Shown here: in pieces, positions 1-11,159 of the stretch
Layout of the letters: each line of letters begins with the position of its first letter
Numbering within the stretch: position 1 is the stretch's first letter
NCBI GenBank assembly: GCA_958295665.1
Contig: OY282560.1
Coordinates: forward strand, 190,374,561-190,438,560
DNA: 64,000 nucleotides
Reading direction: 5' to 3'
DNA from: Tipula vernalis
Lineage: Eukaryota; Arthropoda; Insecta; Diptera; Tipulidae
Program-made: the position numbers and the translations under genes
Notes under the pieces: model-generated
What the model was told of the DNA's origin: nothing
Database searches by the model: none
The model's input: the letters and a program-made list of their open reading frames with translations, nothing else

Positions 1-2621
1 CTTTCCCCCGCTGAGGATAGCGCCTGCTTCCCAAGTGCTTGTCTCAGCGCTGTGATAGGCCTCCCCAGACTTGCCCTTTCCGGTTGCAGCTGGAGAGTCG
101 TACCATGCCTAGCAAGTTCATCTGCCCTGCAGTTCCCCATGACGCCCGAGTTACCTGGGACCCAGACTACCTGGATGTTGAAATGCTCACCCATCTCATT
201 TAGAGATGAGTGACAACTCAACGCCACCCGTGACGCCAAAGACACCGATTCTAACGACCGGATCGCCGCTTGACTGTCCACATAGATTGTGATATCGTCT
301 GAGGATAACACATTATGCTTCAACCACGTCATGACCTCCTCAATCGCTACGACTTTAGCTTGGTACACGCTGCAGTAATCAGGGAGACCAATAGAAATAT
401 TTACATTTAATTTGTCACAGAATACTCCAGCTCCTACTTTGCCGTCTAGCTTGGAGCCATCTGTAAAGAATTGCAACGCTTCGGTTTCCGATAACGGTCT
501 ATCCCTCCAGGATTCCCTTGAAGGGAAGGAGGTCCGAAATCGCTTCTCGAAGCGTAGAGTAGGTTTAATGTAGTCAAGATTCGCCAGCTCATCCTTCAAC
601 GATCTGACGATAGTAGAGTGTCCTATACTAAGACACCTCCACTGAGAGACGGCTGCAAGTCGTACAGCCGTATTTGCCGCCATCTGTTTGCCAAAAGTGT
701 CGACCGGAAGAAGGTGCAACATAACCTCTAAGGCACTTGTCGGTGTCGACCTCAATGCCCCGCTAACAAGCATACAGGCCGTTCTTTGCACTCTCTCAAT
801 CTTACTTTTGTAAGTTACCTTGTCCAGAGCTGGCCACCAAACACCCACCCCGTACATGAGTACAGGTCTCACTACGGCGGTGTAGAGCCAGTGTACCAGC
901 TCCGGCTTCAGACCCCATCTATGACCAATGGCGTTCCTACAGGAGTACAAAGCAATAGTAGCTTTGTTTATTCTCTCCAACATGTTGGGCTTCCAACTAA
1001 GCTTACTGTCCAAGATAATGTCCAGATATCTAGCTCTATCAGTAAAAGCAAGTCTCGTGCCATTTAAGGTAGGAGGGACAACTACCGGGATTTTGTATTT
1101 CTTAGTAAAGAGTACCAGCTCTGTCTTGGACGGGTTAATACCAAGTCCACATTTGCCAGCCCATTTCGTAACGATTGTAAGCTCATTCTGCATTACGTCT
1201 ACAATCGTGCCCAGAAATTTCCCGGTAACAGCTAAAGCTACGTCATCTGCGTACGCAATAACTCCAATACCCTCTCTCTCCAATTCAAGTAGTAACCCGT
1301 TTACCACTATGTTCCAGAGAAGAGGGGACAGAACCCCCCCCCCCATGCGGAGTTCCCCTAGTTACTCGCCTCTTGAAGGTGGAGTCCCCCAACTTCGAGC
1401 TAACAATCCTGCTTCCCAGCATATAATTGATTAACCCTATCAGAGGAACGTCCACCTCCAAAAATGACAATCCCTCCTTGATTGCCTCCGCTTTCACATT
1501 ATTAAAGGCGCCTTCTATATCCAGGAAGGCCACCAAACAGAATTCCTTCGAGTTAATCGATTTCTCAATCGTAGACACCAAGGCGTGCAGAGCCGTGTCC
1601 ACAGATCTACCCTTTGTGTACGCATGCTGAGACGATGCCCACTTCCTGGCACCTATTTTATCTCTGATGTATACATCCAGCAGCCTTTCCAAGGTTTTCA
1701 AAAGAAAGGATGATAGAGTTATTGGTCTTAGGTCCTTAGGATAGACATGTGAGCTTTTCCCCGCTTTCGGTATGAACACCACGTTGACCTCCGTCCAGTA
1801 CCTAGGAATATAGCCCAACTTCAAACACCCTTTGAATATAGCTTCCAGGTAGGGAAGAAAAATTACTGAGTTGTTTTGAAGTTCCGCTGGTATAATTTGA
1901 TCCGGACCAGCCGATTTAAATGGTTTAAAACCCCTCAGTGCCCATAGGATCCGTTTTCTGGTTACGATATCCTCTGTGGTTACTGACAGTGATTCCTGAT
2001 GATTGCTACGCACCAACAGGTCTTCAAAGCTCTCTGGGAAGTGTGTCTCGAAGAGAAGCTCCAGAGATTCTCCACTAGAAGCTGTCCAAGATCCGTCCGG
2101 TTTTATCAAAAAACTAGGACTAGATGTACTTTTGGAAAGAATCTTCCTAAGGCGGGAGGTTTCGGATACCTCTTCCATATTATCACAGAAGATTCTCCAA
2201 GACCTCCTTTGTGCCTTTCTTAATTCTTTCTTATAAATTCCGAGTTTCTCCTTATAGCAGTCCCAATCCTGAGCCTCCCTTGTATTTTTAGCTCTATTAA
2301 AGGCTATCCTACAAGCCTTACGATAGGTTCCCAGTTCCCTGGACCACCATACCGGTTTTTGTCTACCCCTAGGCTTAGCCAGTGGGCAGGCAGCGCAAAA
2401 GGATCGGTTGCATGCTCTAGTAACGCTAGCCACCATGTCCTCCAGCTCCCCAACGGTCGTCGGGGGCTCCATAGCCCTCGTCGGTAACATTTCCTCCAAT
2501 AATTCCCCATATTTGCTCCAGTTGGTCCTTCTAGGGTTCCTGAAGGCTTCCCGGGTAGCAGGGTGAATATCGAGGCTATAGGTTAAATATCGATTATCAG
2601 AAAAGGAGTGTTCCTTATCCT
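1..2621 (-). mobile_element. LOA/I-group non-LTR retrotransposon, copy 1, 5'-truncated
   Basis: This element matches the full-length copy at 39041-44650 base for base over its whole visible length, at roughly 1-2 percent divergence by eye. Window base 1 corresponds to about 39494, so the last ~450 bp of the 3' end, including the C-terminus of ORF2, lie outside the window. On the 5' side homology stops abruptly at about 2621, inside the endonuclease domain, and unrelated AT-rich DNA follows. A sharp 5' truncation is the usual product of incomplete target-primed reverse transcription. The opposite target-site duplication cannot be checked because the 3' end is missing. Class assignment rests on the order endonuclease, reverse transcriptase, RNase H. 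Confidence 0.93.
1..2621 (-). pseudogene. ORF2 (endonuclease end, RT, RNase H) of LINE copy 1, frameshifted
   Basis: One open frame (1285-2499) holds the end of the endonuclease, the linker and the first RT blocks, including the DIEGAF catalytic block. It then runs into the wrong frame at a G-run in the GTPQG turn (about 1334-1344 on the plus strand, 11 C preceded by an A on the minus reading). Copy 2 has 14 G there and stays open, so copy 1 is shifted by two bases relative to it. Downstream of the shift, the YADD block and the RNase H domain can still be followed in another frame to the window edge. Unlike copy 2, copy 1 is uninterrupted across the positions matching copy 2's frameshifts at 41603-41609 and ~41225. 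The product would reverse-transcribe its own RNA at a nicked target; this copy cannot encode it whole. Confidence 0.9.
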
Positions 2622-2829
2622 TAAACTTTTGTAAGACTCAGTAATTCAAGCAATATTTAAATAGATGTCACTAGGGTAAAAGTATTCAATTGTGCCTTAT
2701 AGCCAACTAAACTTTTTCAATTTCTCGTTTAAATAAATGACGTCTAACAAAAAATAAACCGAGCCGTTTATTAAAAGTATGTAATTCAAAATAAGATTTA
2801 TATATGTATACATATATGTAGGATTTAAG
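2622..2829. other. AT-rich spacer
   Basis: This stretch separates the truncated LINE from the 3' end of the Penelope-like remnant. I see no open frame, repeat or RNA gene. It carries only a short tatatgtatacatatatgta palindrome near 2800. Confidence 0.5.
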
Positions 2830-3540
2830 GTATCCGAATTTAATTAATTTGAATTTTAAATAATTAAATTAAATAAAATAAAACAATTTGAGAATACTTT
2901 CTTTTTGTGGTATTATTTATTAAAACTTATTTTAAAGTAAGTACATGTTTCGGGTATTCTCCCTTCGTCAACTTTTAAAAATATTCTAATTAAAACTTAA
3001 ATTTCGCGCAATATATAATGGTATATGTCGTTGTGTGGGATTTGGTCATTCAGCAACATTGGGTTGTTTTTGTGTTTATATATCTCCATCTCCTCTATTC
3101 TGTCTAATTTTTCCCCTTTTGGAATTTTGTGAAGAATGGTTAAGTTATGGTGATAGCCGGTGTGTGTGTTTGTGTTGAGTTAAATGTTGAGCGAAGTTAG
3201 ATTTTATATTACGTTTACCAATTTCTTGTGTGTGTTCTTTGTATCTTATTTTGAAATTTCTCCCAGTTTGGCCAATATAAAATGCACTGCAGTCGTTGCA
3301 ATTTAATCTGTATACTCCTGATTCACAATCAGTTATTGTATTTTTAGTTTTTGTGAGGTGTTCTATTGTGTGTTTTGTGCGGTATGCTGCCTGAATATTT
3401 TGTGTACAAGATTTGCTGTCGTCTTGGTATAGTCCATGGTTATGTATGTTTTATTTATTTGTTCCTCTCTCGTTAGGTTGGAATAAGATCTTAATTCACG
3501 TTGTTGTGTGTATTTTCTAATCATGGTATCGATACTACCC
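2830..3540 (-). mobile_element. Penelope-like element, 3' remnant with GIY-YIG nuclease
   Basis: Translated from the minus strand, 2998-3535 gives the C-terminal nuclease of a Penelope-like element. The segment reads SGVYRLNCNDC, then AFYIGQTGRNFKIRYKEH, then a tail ending ...YHYILREI and a TAA at 2998-3000. The YIGQTGR core, the preceding paired cysteines and the R..EH spacing are hallmarks of the GIY-YIG endonuclease fused to Penelope RTs. The upstream linker (TREEQIN..ITMDYTKTT) is in a different frame, with a break near 3395. All of the RT is missing, so the copy is 5'-truncated. About 170 bp of AT-rich 3' untranslated sequence follows. The 5' edge abuts the Pol stop of the Gypsy element almost directly, which suggests insertion at or near the Gypsy 3' end. 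Confidence 0.85.
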
Positions 3541-3544
3541 GCAC

Positions 3545-6480
3545 CTAAGCCTGTTCGTCCCGAACAGGACCCAAATCACCTGCTCTGTATAGGGCCAGTC
3601 TCTCCAAATGCACCACCTTCGGTTTACTTCGATGTCCTTTCTGAATCCGATAAACCACGTCATTCATCCTGGTGATACTCCATTTTCCCGTTGCGGGTTG
3701 TGAAGCCATACTAATTGCCCTTCCTGGAATCCCTGGTAATTTGCTTGAGCCTTCATGCCGTTACTTGACATCTGTATTTTCCCCCGTACAAATTTATGAA
3801 TCTCATTAAGTTTCTCTTTCATCCTGTCTACGTAATTCTGTCCACATAAAGCCGCTGATGGTACAGCCCCAAACTTTAGATCTCAAGGTAATCGTAGGTT
3901 ATCTCCAAATATCGTTTTAGCTGGTGTCATGTCGGTTGTGTCATGTATTACTGATCGTACCCAGTTGCGTTGGTTTTTCTCAACGACCTATGCTAGATAT
4001 TCCTCCAATGTACCATTGAATCTTTCCATCATACCATCAGACTGTGGATGCAAAGGCGTTGTTCTCGTTTTATTTATACCGAGCATCTGACATATTTCTT
4101 GAAATACCACCGATTCAAAATTCCTTCCTTGATCGGTATGAATCTCCATCGGCACTCCAAATCTGCTTATCCAATTGTTGACCACGGCATCAGCTATTGT
4201 TGTTGTCTCCTGATTGGGAATGTGATACACCTCCGGATATTTGCTGGAATAATCCATTATTATTAGCACATATTTGCTGCCGCTCTCCGTGGTGGGAAAT
4301 GGTCCAGCGACATCCATGGCAATTCTTTCGAATGGTGCACGAACATTTTATTGTTTCATGGTTCCACGACTTTAGCATGCGAATCTCTTCACCGCCGCAC
4401 ATTTGGCACATTTCTGGCACCATTCGTTCATTGATTGCCTACATCCTGACCAGTAGGATCATTGACGTATCTTTGCTAGTATTTTATTAATTCCTAGGTG
4501 GCCCCCACTTGCTCCTCCATGATACTCGTTCAGGATTTCCGCAATCCGGCACTTTGGTTGCCATCCCGGTTTACCCATAATCGTTTTAAACACCCATTCT
4601 ACAGGCGGAGGCTATCCCATTGAGCCCAATAAGCCTTGACAATGGGAGTTTCTCGCTCCAAGTTGGCCGGTGTTCCTTTTCCTTCCATTCCATTACAACT
4701 GATAAATCTGTATCATCCAATTGCTCTTTCCTGATCATTTCGTCGGTCCACTCCTCATCGGGCAGCACTTGCGTAAGCCTCCCTTTGCTTCAACGTGGCC
4801 ATACTGTTTACAATCAAATGGGCACGGCCGTCTTGATATTGCGTCGGCATTTCCGTGTGCACTTCCCTTTCGATGTTCGATTTGGAAATCGTAGCTTTGA
4901 AGACGTTCGATCCAGCGTGCAACCTGTCCCTCTATATTCTTGAATTGCAACAGCCACCGTAAAGCGCTGTGATCTGTCCGTAAATGGAATTTTTGGCCAT
5001 AAAGATACTTATTTAAATGCTTGACGCACTCCACTATAGCCAACAATTCTTTCCGTGTCACGCAGTAATTACGCTCCGGTTTCGATAATGTTTTGGAGTA
5101 GTACGCAATAACTCGTTCTTGGCCATTAATTTCCTGTGATAACACACCTCCTATACCGTCATTACTTGCCTCGGTGTCCAAAATAAATTTCACGTTGGAT
5201 AAAGGGTACGCAAGGATTGGCGCGACACATAACAGTCTCCTTAGTCCCACGAATGCTTCCATCTGGTTAATAATTCATTCGAATGCCTTGTTCTTCCTGA
5301 TCAACTCGTGTAAACTATTGGCGATGTTGGCGAATCCTGGCACGAAGCATCTATACTAGGGTCACCAGATGACCCAAATATTTGACTTCAGTTCTGAACA
5401 GTTTACACTTCTTTGGGCTTAGCTTTAATCCAGCGGCCTGTATCCGATCCAAATCTTCCGCCAAGTTCTTTAGATGCTCGTCAAAATTTTTACCCATGAC
5501 GATGATGTCGTCCAGATACATTAGGCACGTCTTTCAATGTAATCCCCTTAACACGCGCTCCATTAATCGTTCAAAAGTCGCAGGGGCATTACATAATCCG
5601 AACGGCATAACATTAAATTGCCAAAGTCCGTTACCCACACTGAACGCTGTTTTCTCGCGATCTTCCTCATGGACTTCCACCTGCCAATAGCCGCTTTGTA
5701 GATGTAATGTCGAAAATATTCGAGCACCCGTTAACGTGTCTAACCTGTCATCGATCCTTGGTAGTGGGTAGCTATCTTTTTTCGTCACAGCATTGAGTTT
5801 TCGGTAATCAACGCCAAATCTCCTTCTTCTCGACCAATACTACCGGTGAGCTCCATGGGCTGTTAGATGGTTCGATTACTCCTGCTGCCTGCATATCTGT
5901 TACCATTCCTTTGATTTCTTATTATGTTTTGCCAATGGTAACTTCCTGGGTGGTTGACGAATCGGCATCTCTGTCCCCGTATCCATTCGGTGCTTTACCA
6001 TTGAGGGTCTTCCGTTATTATCCGACGAACTACAGAATATGGACATGTACCGTTTGAGTATTTGATGTGCAGAATTTTTCTGTGCCTCGGTAAGATCTTC
6101 TTTCCATTTCTGCATAAGTCCAACACGAAGTCATTTGCCCTCATGAAGTCCATTACCATAATGACTTCATCCACAATATCTGCAATCAGTACTTCGTGTT
6201 GGAAAAGAGTTATTCGTATCTTTATTTTCATAATTTTTTGCCTTTTATTATTGAACTACCTCCAGTTGCTGTTTGTAACTTCAATCCATTGGCTGGTTGT
6301 ATACCTCCATCGATCAGATCTTTACGGTCAATCGTGCGATTTCCTCTCATATCCAGGGTGATGATGCACTCCGTGCCATCAATGTCATCTTTGATTTTAA
6401 GCTGTCACCACCTCTTGTTACTTTCGAAACGCGGATGGAGGTTATGGGGCAATCGGTTGTTGGATTCAGCTTCTGCCCCT
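3545..6480 (-). pseudogene. Pol (protease, RT, RNase H, integrase) of Gypsy element A, degraded
   Basis: Pol survives as several frames. The protease (about 6480-5995) should carry an aspartic DTGA turn, but the matching place near 6350 reads LDMRGNRT, so the active site is altered. RT keeps YPLPRIDDRLDTL and MPFGLCNAPATFERLM (5534-5788) and YLDDIIVMG (about 5500-5520). In RNase H (4735-5262) the first block reads LDTEASNDGIGG, where Gypsy enzymes normally have TDAS, an apparent Asp-to-Glu change; KELLAIVE and RTDHSALRWL are intact. The integrase catalytic core (3988-4317) keeps Asp2, Asp62 and Glu98 with the D-X35-E spacing. The C-terminal part reads to a TAG at 3545-3547 but has an in-frame stop (LRLP*DLKFG) near 3885 and lacks about 25 codons near 3690. 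Not functional. Confidence 0.9.
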
Positions 6481-7976
6481 TTAAGCTGACTCGTTTAAGT
6501 TTAACGACTCCGTCGTCATTTGGCCCTCTTGCTTGGCGACTGCCTGTACTCCGCTTGGTCGTCGCTGCATAGGAGATGGTGATCTTCCCCGTTTTCTTCT
6601 TATTTCCCAGCAGTCCCGAGAGATGTGACCGATTTTATCACATGCCCAACATCTGATTTTGCCACTTCCGTCTCGGTATCTTGGTGTTAACCGTTCTGTG
6701 TTTATGCTGGTGTCGATTTCCACTCGGCGTATTTTCATTGATGGTTTGGTGATGGCTTGTGCAGTTTCATTTGTTACCGCACAAGCGATGGTTTCCGCGA
6801 AGGTGGCTTTACGTGACAACATCACCGCCTTGAGTGTCTCTGGATCTCGAATGCCGTCAATGAATGCGTCAATTTTTAGCCTTTCCATATAATCGGCCGA
6901 CGTACTGGTATATGCTAGATGTACTCGCTCGATTGCCGATGAAAATTCCTTTAGCGATTCTCCTCCCTTTTGGTAGCGGCTTTTAAGTTCCATGCGATAA
7001 ATTTCTCGCTTGTGGTCACTGACGTACTTCCGATCCAGCCCCTTCATAATTTCAAAATAGCTGTTGCGTTCCTTTTCAGGAATGGTTTGTAAAGCCTCCG
7101 CTGCTTCAACTTTAAGGGCCACTATAAAAGCTGCAACAAGATGGTCATCATTCCAACGGTTTTGATTGGCTGCCATTTCAAATTGAAATTTGAAAATGCC
7201 GAAAGATATTGTTCCGTCGAATGTTGGTGGCTTTAACTTAATCGACTCGACGGTCTTTACCACTTGCGTCATTGTTCCACTTGACTTGACGTCAGTCAGC
7301 TGTTTCTCGAGACGTTTAACCTCCGTTTGAAATTCAGCTTGTAATTTATGTTCTACCTGTTGAATCTCCGTTTTGACAAATTGAACTATCGTTTCCAGTT
7401 TCCCTATTTCGCCGTGTATGTTAGTATATAATTCGAGAAGTTTCTCGTCTATTCTCTTTTGACCATCTGTAATTTGATCTTTGATTTCTTCTCCTTGTTT
7501 CTCCACCCGGTGTTTAAGTTCTTCGTTTGACTGATTTTGTTGTTCCATCTGATTTTTTATTTCTTGGTTTATTGTCTCCAACTGTCGTTCATTTGACTGC
7601 CCAATTTTCTCCATTTGTTGTTTCATTTCGTATTTAATTTCTTGGTTAAACTGATTTTGTTGTTCCACCTGTCGTTCATTTTGTTGTCTCGTTACACTCA
7701 TTTGTCCCATCATGTGGTTCATACCAGCTATTAACTGCGATTAATCGAAACTTCCATTATTATCTCCTTCTTTTTGCTCTTTGGTTGCCGCACGCGTTAC
7801 TTTCTCTCCAAAATCATGATGCTCCGCATCCAGCCCATCATTCTCCATGGCCTCACGTAGTCGCGCTTGTAAAGCTGCTTTACCACTATCAGTGGCCAAA
7901 CCCTGTTTCTCAAGTTCCCTCTTGAATTATGTGACTTGTAATTCGTTGAGAATCACTTCCTTTATCTTATTATTTA
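6481..7976 (-). pseudogene. Gag of Gypsy element A with N-terminal SAP-like domain
   Basis: The open part (6481-7722, 413 residues) starts with a long glutamine-rich coiled coil (about residues 1-130). A retrotransposon Gag core follows, with TFDGTISFGIFKFQFEMAA near residue 170. A CCHC zinc knuckle (CWACDKIGHISRDC, near residue 370) and a basic tail close it. The same frame continues upstream to about 7976 through two in-frame stops, near 7741-7743 and near 7926-7928. This upstream part encodes a helical segment, FKRELEKQGLATDSGKAALQ, that looks like a SAP DNA-binding domain. The real Gag was therefore about 80 residues longer and began almost immediately after the primer-binding site. Gag packages the element RNA into virus-like particles; the SAP domain could aid chromatin or nucleic-acid contact. 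Confidence 0.85.
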
Positions 7977-7978
7977 CA

Positions 7979-7996
7979 ATCCCACCACTGTCACCA
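7979..7996 (-). other. Primer-binding site, tRNA-Leu-like
   Basis: Minus-strand TGGTGACAGTGGTGGGAT lies two bases inside the LTR. It starts with TGG, complementary to a tRNA 3' CCA. The rest resembles the complement of an insect tRNA-Leu acceptor and T-arm; the tRNA identity is from memory. It fixes the inner LTR border at 7999. Confidence 0.75.
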
Positions 7997-7998
7997 AT

Positions 7999-8439
7999 TG
8001 TTACGTTTCTACCTTGTCAATTAAGGTTCGTATCACTGGATTGTGAATAATACAAAATTTAATTTATCACCAACGAATTTATTTATGTCACAAGAATTAT
8101 TCAACAGAGTTTATTAATAAAACTTCACAAAATCACTTATATACTTATAATTTTTATTTCGCACTTATACACTTATAATTTTTATTTCGCACAAAATCAC
8201 TTTTTAATTCCTTTTAAGTCTCTACTCTATCGCTTTCCAAAATACTAATAATCCAATTCGATCTCGTTCGCCTTTTTATATACACAAACCAAAATTCTAG
8301 AAAGCTCATGACTCTTCCAGTTAGAATAGCGTAGAAACATTTAAAACAAGTTTTATCATGGAAAATTCCATTTTAGTACAGTTAGACATTGAGCTATTAA
8401 TTTAACTTATTCTATTACACACTAGGTGTCACCGTCACA
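7999..8439 (-). repeat. 5' LTR of Gypsy element A
   Basis: On the element's strand this 441-bp segment begins TGTGACGGTGACACC and ends CGTAACA, giving the TGT...ACA ends expected of an LTR. Its inner end is two bases from the primer-binding site, and its outer end meets unrelated sequence. Inside are a short tandem duplication (gcgaaataaaaattataagt, twice, around 8140-8190) and a TATA-like tatataaaaagg (about 8270-8281), which could be the promoter. Boundaries are inferred from the terminal motif and PBS, because there is no partner LTR to align. Confidence 0.8.
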
Positions 8440-8689
8440 ATAGGTTAAGTCTTAATTAAAAGCTTGTATTAGTTTATAAGATTTGATTACATCTTGTGAG
8501 TTTCCTGTATAGGAAAGATTTAAGAATAAAATCTTAGGCAGTTAAAAAGAATACTGTTCAAAAGAAAAAAATTGTTTTTCAAAAAATTTTGTTGAATTTT
8601 TCGAACGAAAAAAAGGAATTTAAAACTGAGAGGTTAGTTAAACCTCGTATAAATTATATATTAGCGTCGAATAATAAAGTGGAATGTTT
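8440..8689. other. AT-rich spacer
   Basis: Flanking DNA between the Gypsy LTR and the Harbinger remnant. No coding sequence or repeat was recognised. Confidence 0.4.
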
Positions 8690-9240
8690 TCGTTAGACGC
8701 GTCTTCAATTTACAGAGTTACTAGAAAAAATTGGTGCCCGTTTGGAACATAATACTTCAAAATACAATGGCATTAAGTCCTTTGCAACAATTTGTAACAA
8801 CATTGCATTGGCTGGGAAATGGAGCAAGATATCACGGAATTGCAACGATGAATGCCATTCATAAATCTACAGTGTGTAGAACGATTCATTGTGTGACAAA
8901 CGCTATTGTAAATGAGATGATGAATGATACTATCAGAAGGCCAGACAAGCCCCAAAATTTAACATTGCAATTCATGAATGCTGGATGTTTTCCTCAAGTA
9001 GTTGGGTGCGTTGAAGGAACGATTGTTAACATAGATATGCTTAATGTGAATGAATTGAACTATGTAAATCGAGATTACTCAGAAACTCAAGATTAATTTC
9101 GTCCATTTGCGGGAGCAGTTATTCTTGTATTCTTGGTGATAGCGCTTATCCTGCAAAAAATTTGCTTATACCACCATTAAGGAGAAATCAAGATGACCAA
9201 ATTGAACAACGTGGACACATAAAAAAACAATAAGATTGAA
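8690..9240 (+). pseudogene. PIF/Harbinger (HARBI1-like) transposase remnant
   Basis: The open part (8731-9096) contains LSPLQQFVTTLHWLGNGARYHGIA, quoted here only as landmarks LSPLQQF, LHWLGNGA and YHGIA, then TVCRTIH and FPQVVGCVEGT. These are the helix-turn-helix and first catalytic block of PIF/Harbinger DDE nucleases. Upstream, FTELLEKIGARLEHNTSK continues the protein in another frame (from about 8690), so there is a small indel near 8765. Downstream, after a deletion, LGDSAYPAKNLLIPPLRRN (about 9138-9195) carries the second catalytic block. The first Asp of the GCVDGT motif is Glu here. The third acidic residue and the C-terminus are missing. The companion Myb-like protein typical of the superfamily was not seen. 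Confidence 0.85.
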
Positions 9241-9469
9241 CAAAACAATTTAAACTTATCAAATTTATATTTCAGTTATGTAGTGCTAATTTAAATATTT
9301 TTTTTGAAAATCACTTATCAGTTATCATAAGCAAAAAATTTGAAAAGTTTTTTATGATAAGTGAGTAATTTTTATTTCGCTTCGTGCAACATTTATCACT
9401 TATGCTTTTCATAAAAATAAAAATTCGATAAGTTAAGTATTTAGTATTGTACTATTCTGTGCACTTGAT
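9241..9469. repeat. AT-rich spacer with imperfect hairpin
   Basis: Around 9315-9372 the sequence cacttatca...taagcaaaaaa is followed by its inexact reverse complement ttttttatgataagtg, giving an imperfect stem. The short motif cacttat recurs through 9390. This could be an end of the Harbinger element or a degraded small DNA element; boundaries cannot be set by eye. Confidence 0.4.
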
Positions 9470-11115
9470 GTACTGCAGAATGCCCAGATCTGAAACCAAA
9501 TTACTGCCAAAGTTTCTCAAAAACCTTCCTTATAGAGCTTAGAAGGCTTATAGGCCTATAGTGTTTAGGATTATTGGATTCCTTATTGGGTTTGAGAATT
9601 GGAAAAACTTTTGCTATTTTCCAGGAATTTGGGAAATAACACAATTTTAAACAACTATTAAAAATTAGCAGGAGAGTTTTAAGACTGGCAACTGTTTTAA
9701 GAAAATGTTAAGAATATCATCCATCCCAGATGCTTTATACGGTCGTAGGGTTTTAATAGTATCACATAGCTCTTTAAACAAATTTCTTCCAATTCTTGTC
9801 GATGATAGTTAGTTATTAATTGTTGGCAGCTAATATTGACATCACATTCATGAATGAACCCATAATTATGAGTGGATTGATAAACATAATGAAAGTTATT
9901 TGCGAGCGCTATACACTTTTGTAAGTTTAACAATAGTTTTACTGTGGTTTCACCTTTCTGAATTTGCAGTGGCGGTATTGGTCTTCTTTTCGTTTTAACA
10001 AACTTAGCAGTATTCCAATATTTTTTGGATCCCTTTTCAAGGTCCATAAGCTGGGCTTGCCAGGATTTGTTCAATAAGTCTAAGATCTTATGTTTTATTG
10101 CTCTGGTTAGCATGTTATCAAAGCTTTTAACAGTTCTACTTCTGGTCCTAATCCATGTGCGCCTTAAACAATTTCTGAGCTTGATTTGAGCCAGTATATC
10201 TTCTGTTAATTTTATTTTATTTATGTTAGTCAATGGGGTGACAGGAATTGAGTTGTCTCTAGCATTTTTAATGGACTCTAAAAATAAATCCATCGAAATG
10301 TTCAAGGAATTTGTTTGATCAAAACAATTTAGTGACCCCTCTATATGCTGTTTGTATTTAGTCCAATCACCGCCGGAGTAATTTATTCGGTAGTTAATTG
10401 GGTTTTTATAAGCTAGACTGTAATTGTAAGCACATACGACTGGGAGGTGATCTGATGCCAGTTCAGGTAAACTTTTAATTTCCATTATATGTTCTGGTTG
10501 GTTTGTTAAGAAGAAAATCGATAATACTAGGAGTAGAATTGGGTCTAACAAAGTTCGGATCCAATGGTGCCACCATAGAGCAATTTTGAGAGCTACTTAT
10601 GTGATTATGAAGATTCCGACCACCTTCATTAGACCTGACACAGTTCCACATGGGATGTCGGCAATTAAAATCGCCCCCTAAAATGTAGTTTGTTCGATTT
10701 TTAGTCAATTTTTGTATTTCGCTTTTAAAAGTGGGTCCATTTGTTTTTGGACAATAACATGCGGTAATTCGAGGGGAACTTCCATTTACATGTTTAACTG
10801 ATATCGCGAGATTTTCAATAGTTGAAAGATTTTGATCCGGTAAAAGTGAATGTTGTATATTCGATTTTATTAAGATCCCAACACCTCCAAATGATCTGTT
10901 AGTTCTATCGGTCATAGAAAGTGTAATCAGGAAAAGAACAGTTTAAGTGTGGTTTAAGATGCGTTTCCGTCAATAACATTAATATCTATATTATAATTTG
11001 TCAATAAATGTTGTAACTCAAGTTTTTTAGGTCGAACGCTTTGTGCATTCCAGGTGGCAATTATTAATGATTTAGTATAGCTAGAATTTAGTATTATCTC
11101 TTTTGTTAAACCAGG
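9470..11115 (-). pseudogene. Jockey-clade ORF2 fragment (endonuclease and start of RT)
   Basis: The endonuclease starts with IATWNAQSVRPKKLELQHLL (11075 region). It continues, after a frameshifted gap near 10920-10975, with GGVGILIKSNIQ, ILGGDFNCRHPMW (catalytic GDFN block) and the STPSIIDF end (10475-10915). An overlapping frame (9697-10551) carries LPELASDHLPVV, the SDH catalytic block, then the linker. RT starts near 9650 with KIAKVFPI and HYRPISLL, followed by a stop near 9505 and loss of homology. No YADD block remains. Frames overlap because of indels around 10475-10551. Confidence 0.85.
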
Positions 11116-11159
11116 GAAGTTATCTCTATTTAAGTTAAAACTATTTGAAGGTAATGTTG

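Larger units (their letters stand above)
3545..8439 (-). mobile_element. Ty3/Gypsy LTR retrotransposon A, 3' LTR missing
   Basis: Reading leftwards on the minus strand the order is 5' LTR (8439-7999), primer-binding site, Gag, protease, reverse transcriptase, RNase H and integrase (to 3545). Placing the integrase after RNase H is diagnostic of Ty3/Gypsy rather than Copia. No second copy of the LTR was found left of the Pol stop; a Penelope-like remnant begins there instead, so the 3' end has been lost or displaced. No env-like frame is visible. Lineage within Gypsy is not assigned. Confidence 0.93.
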
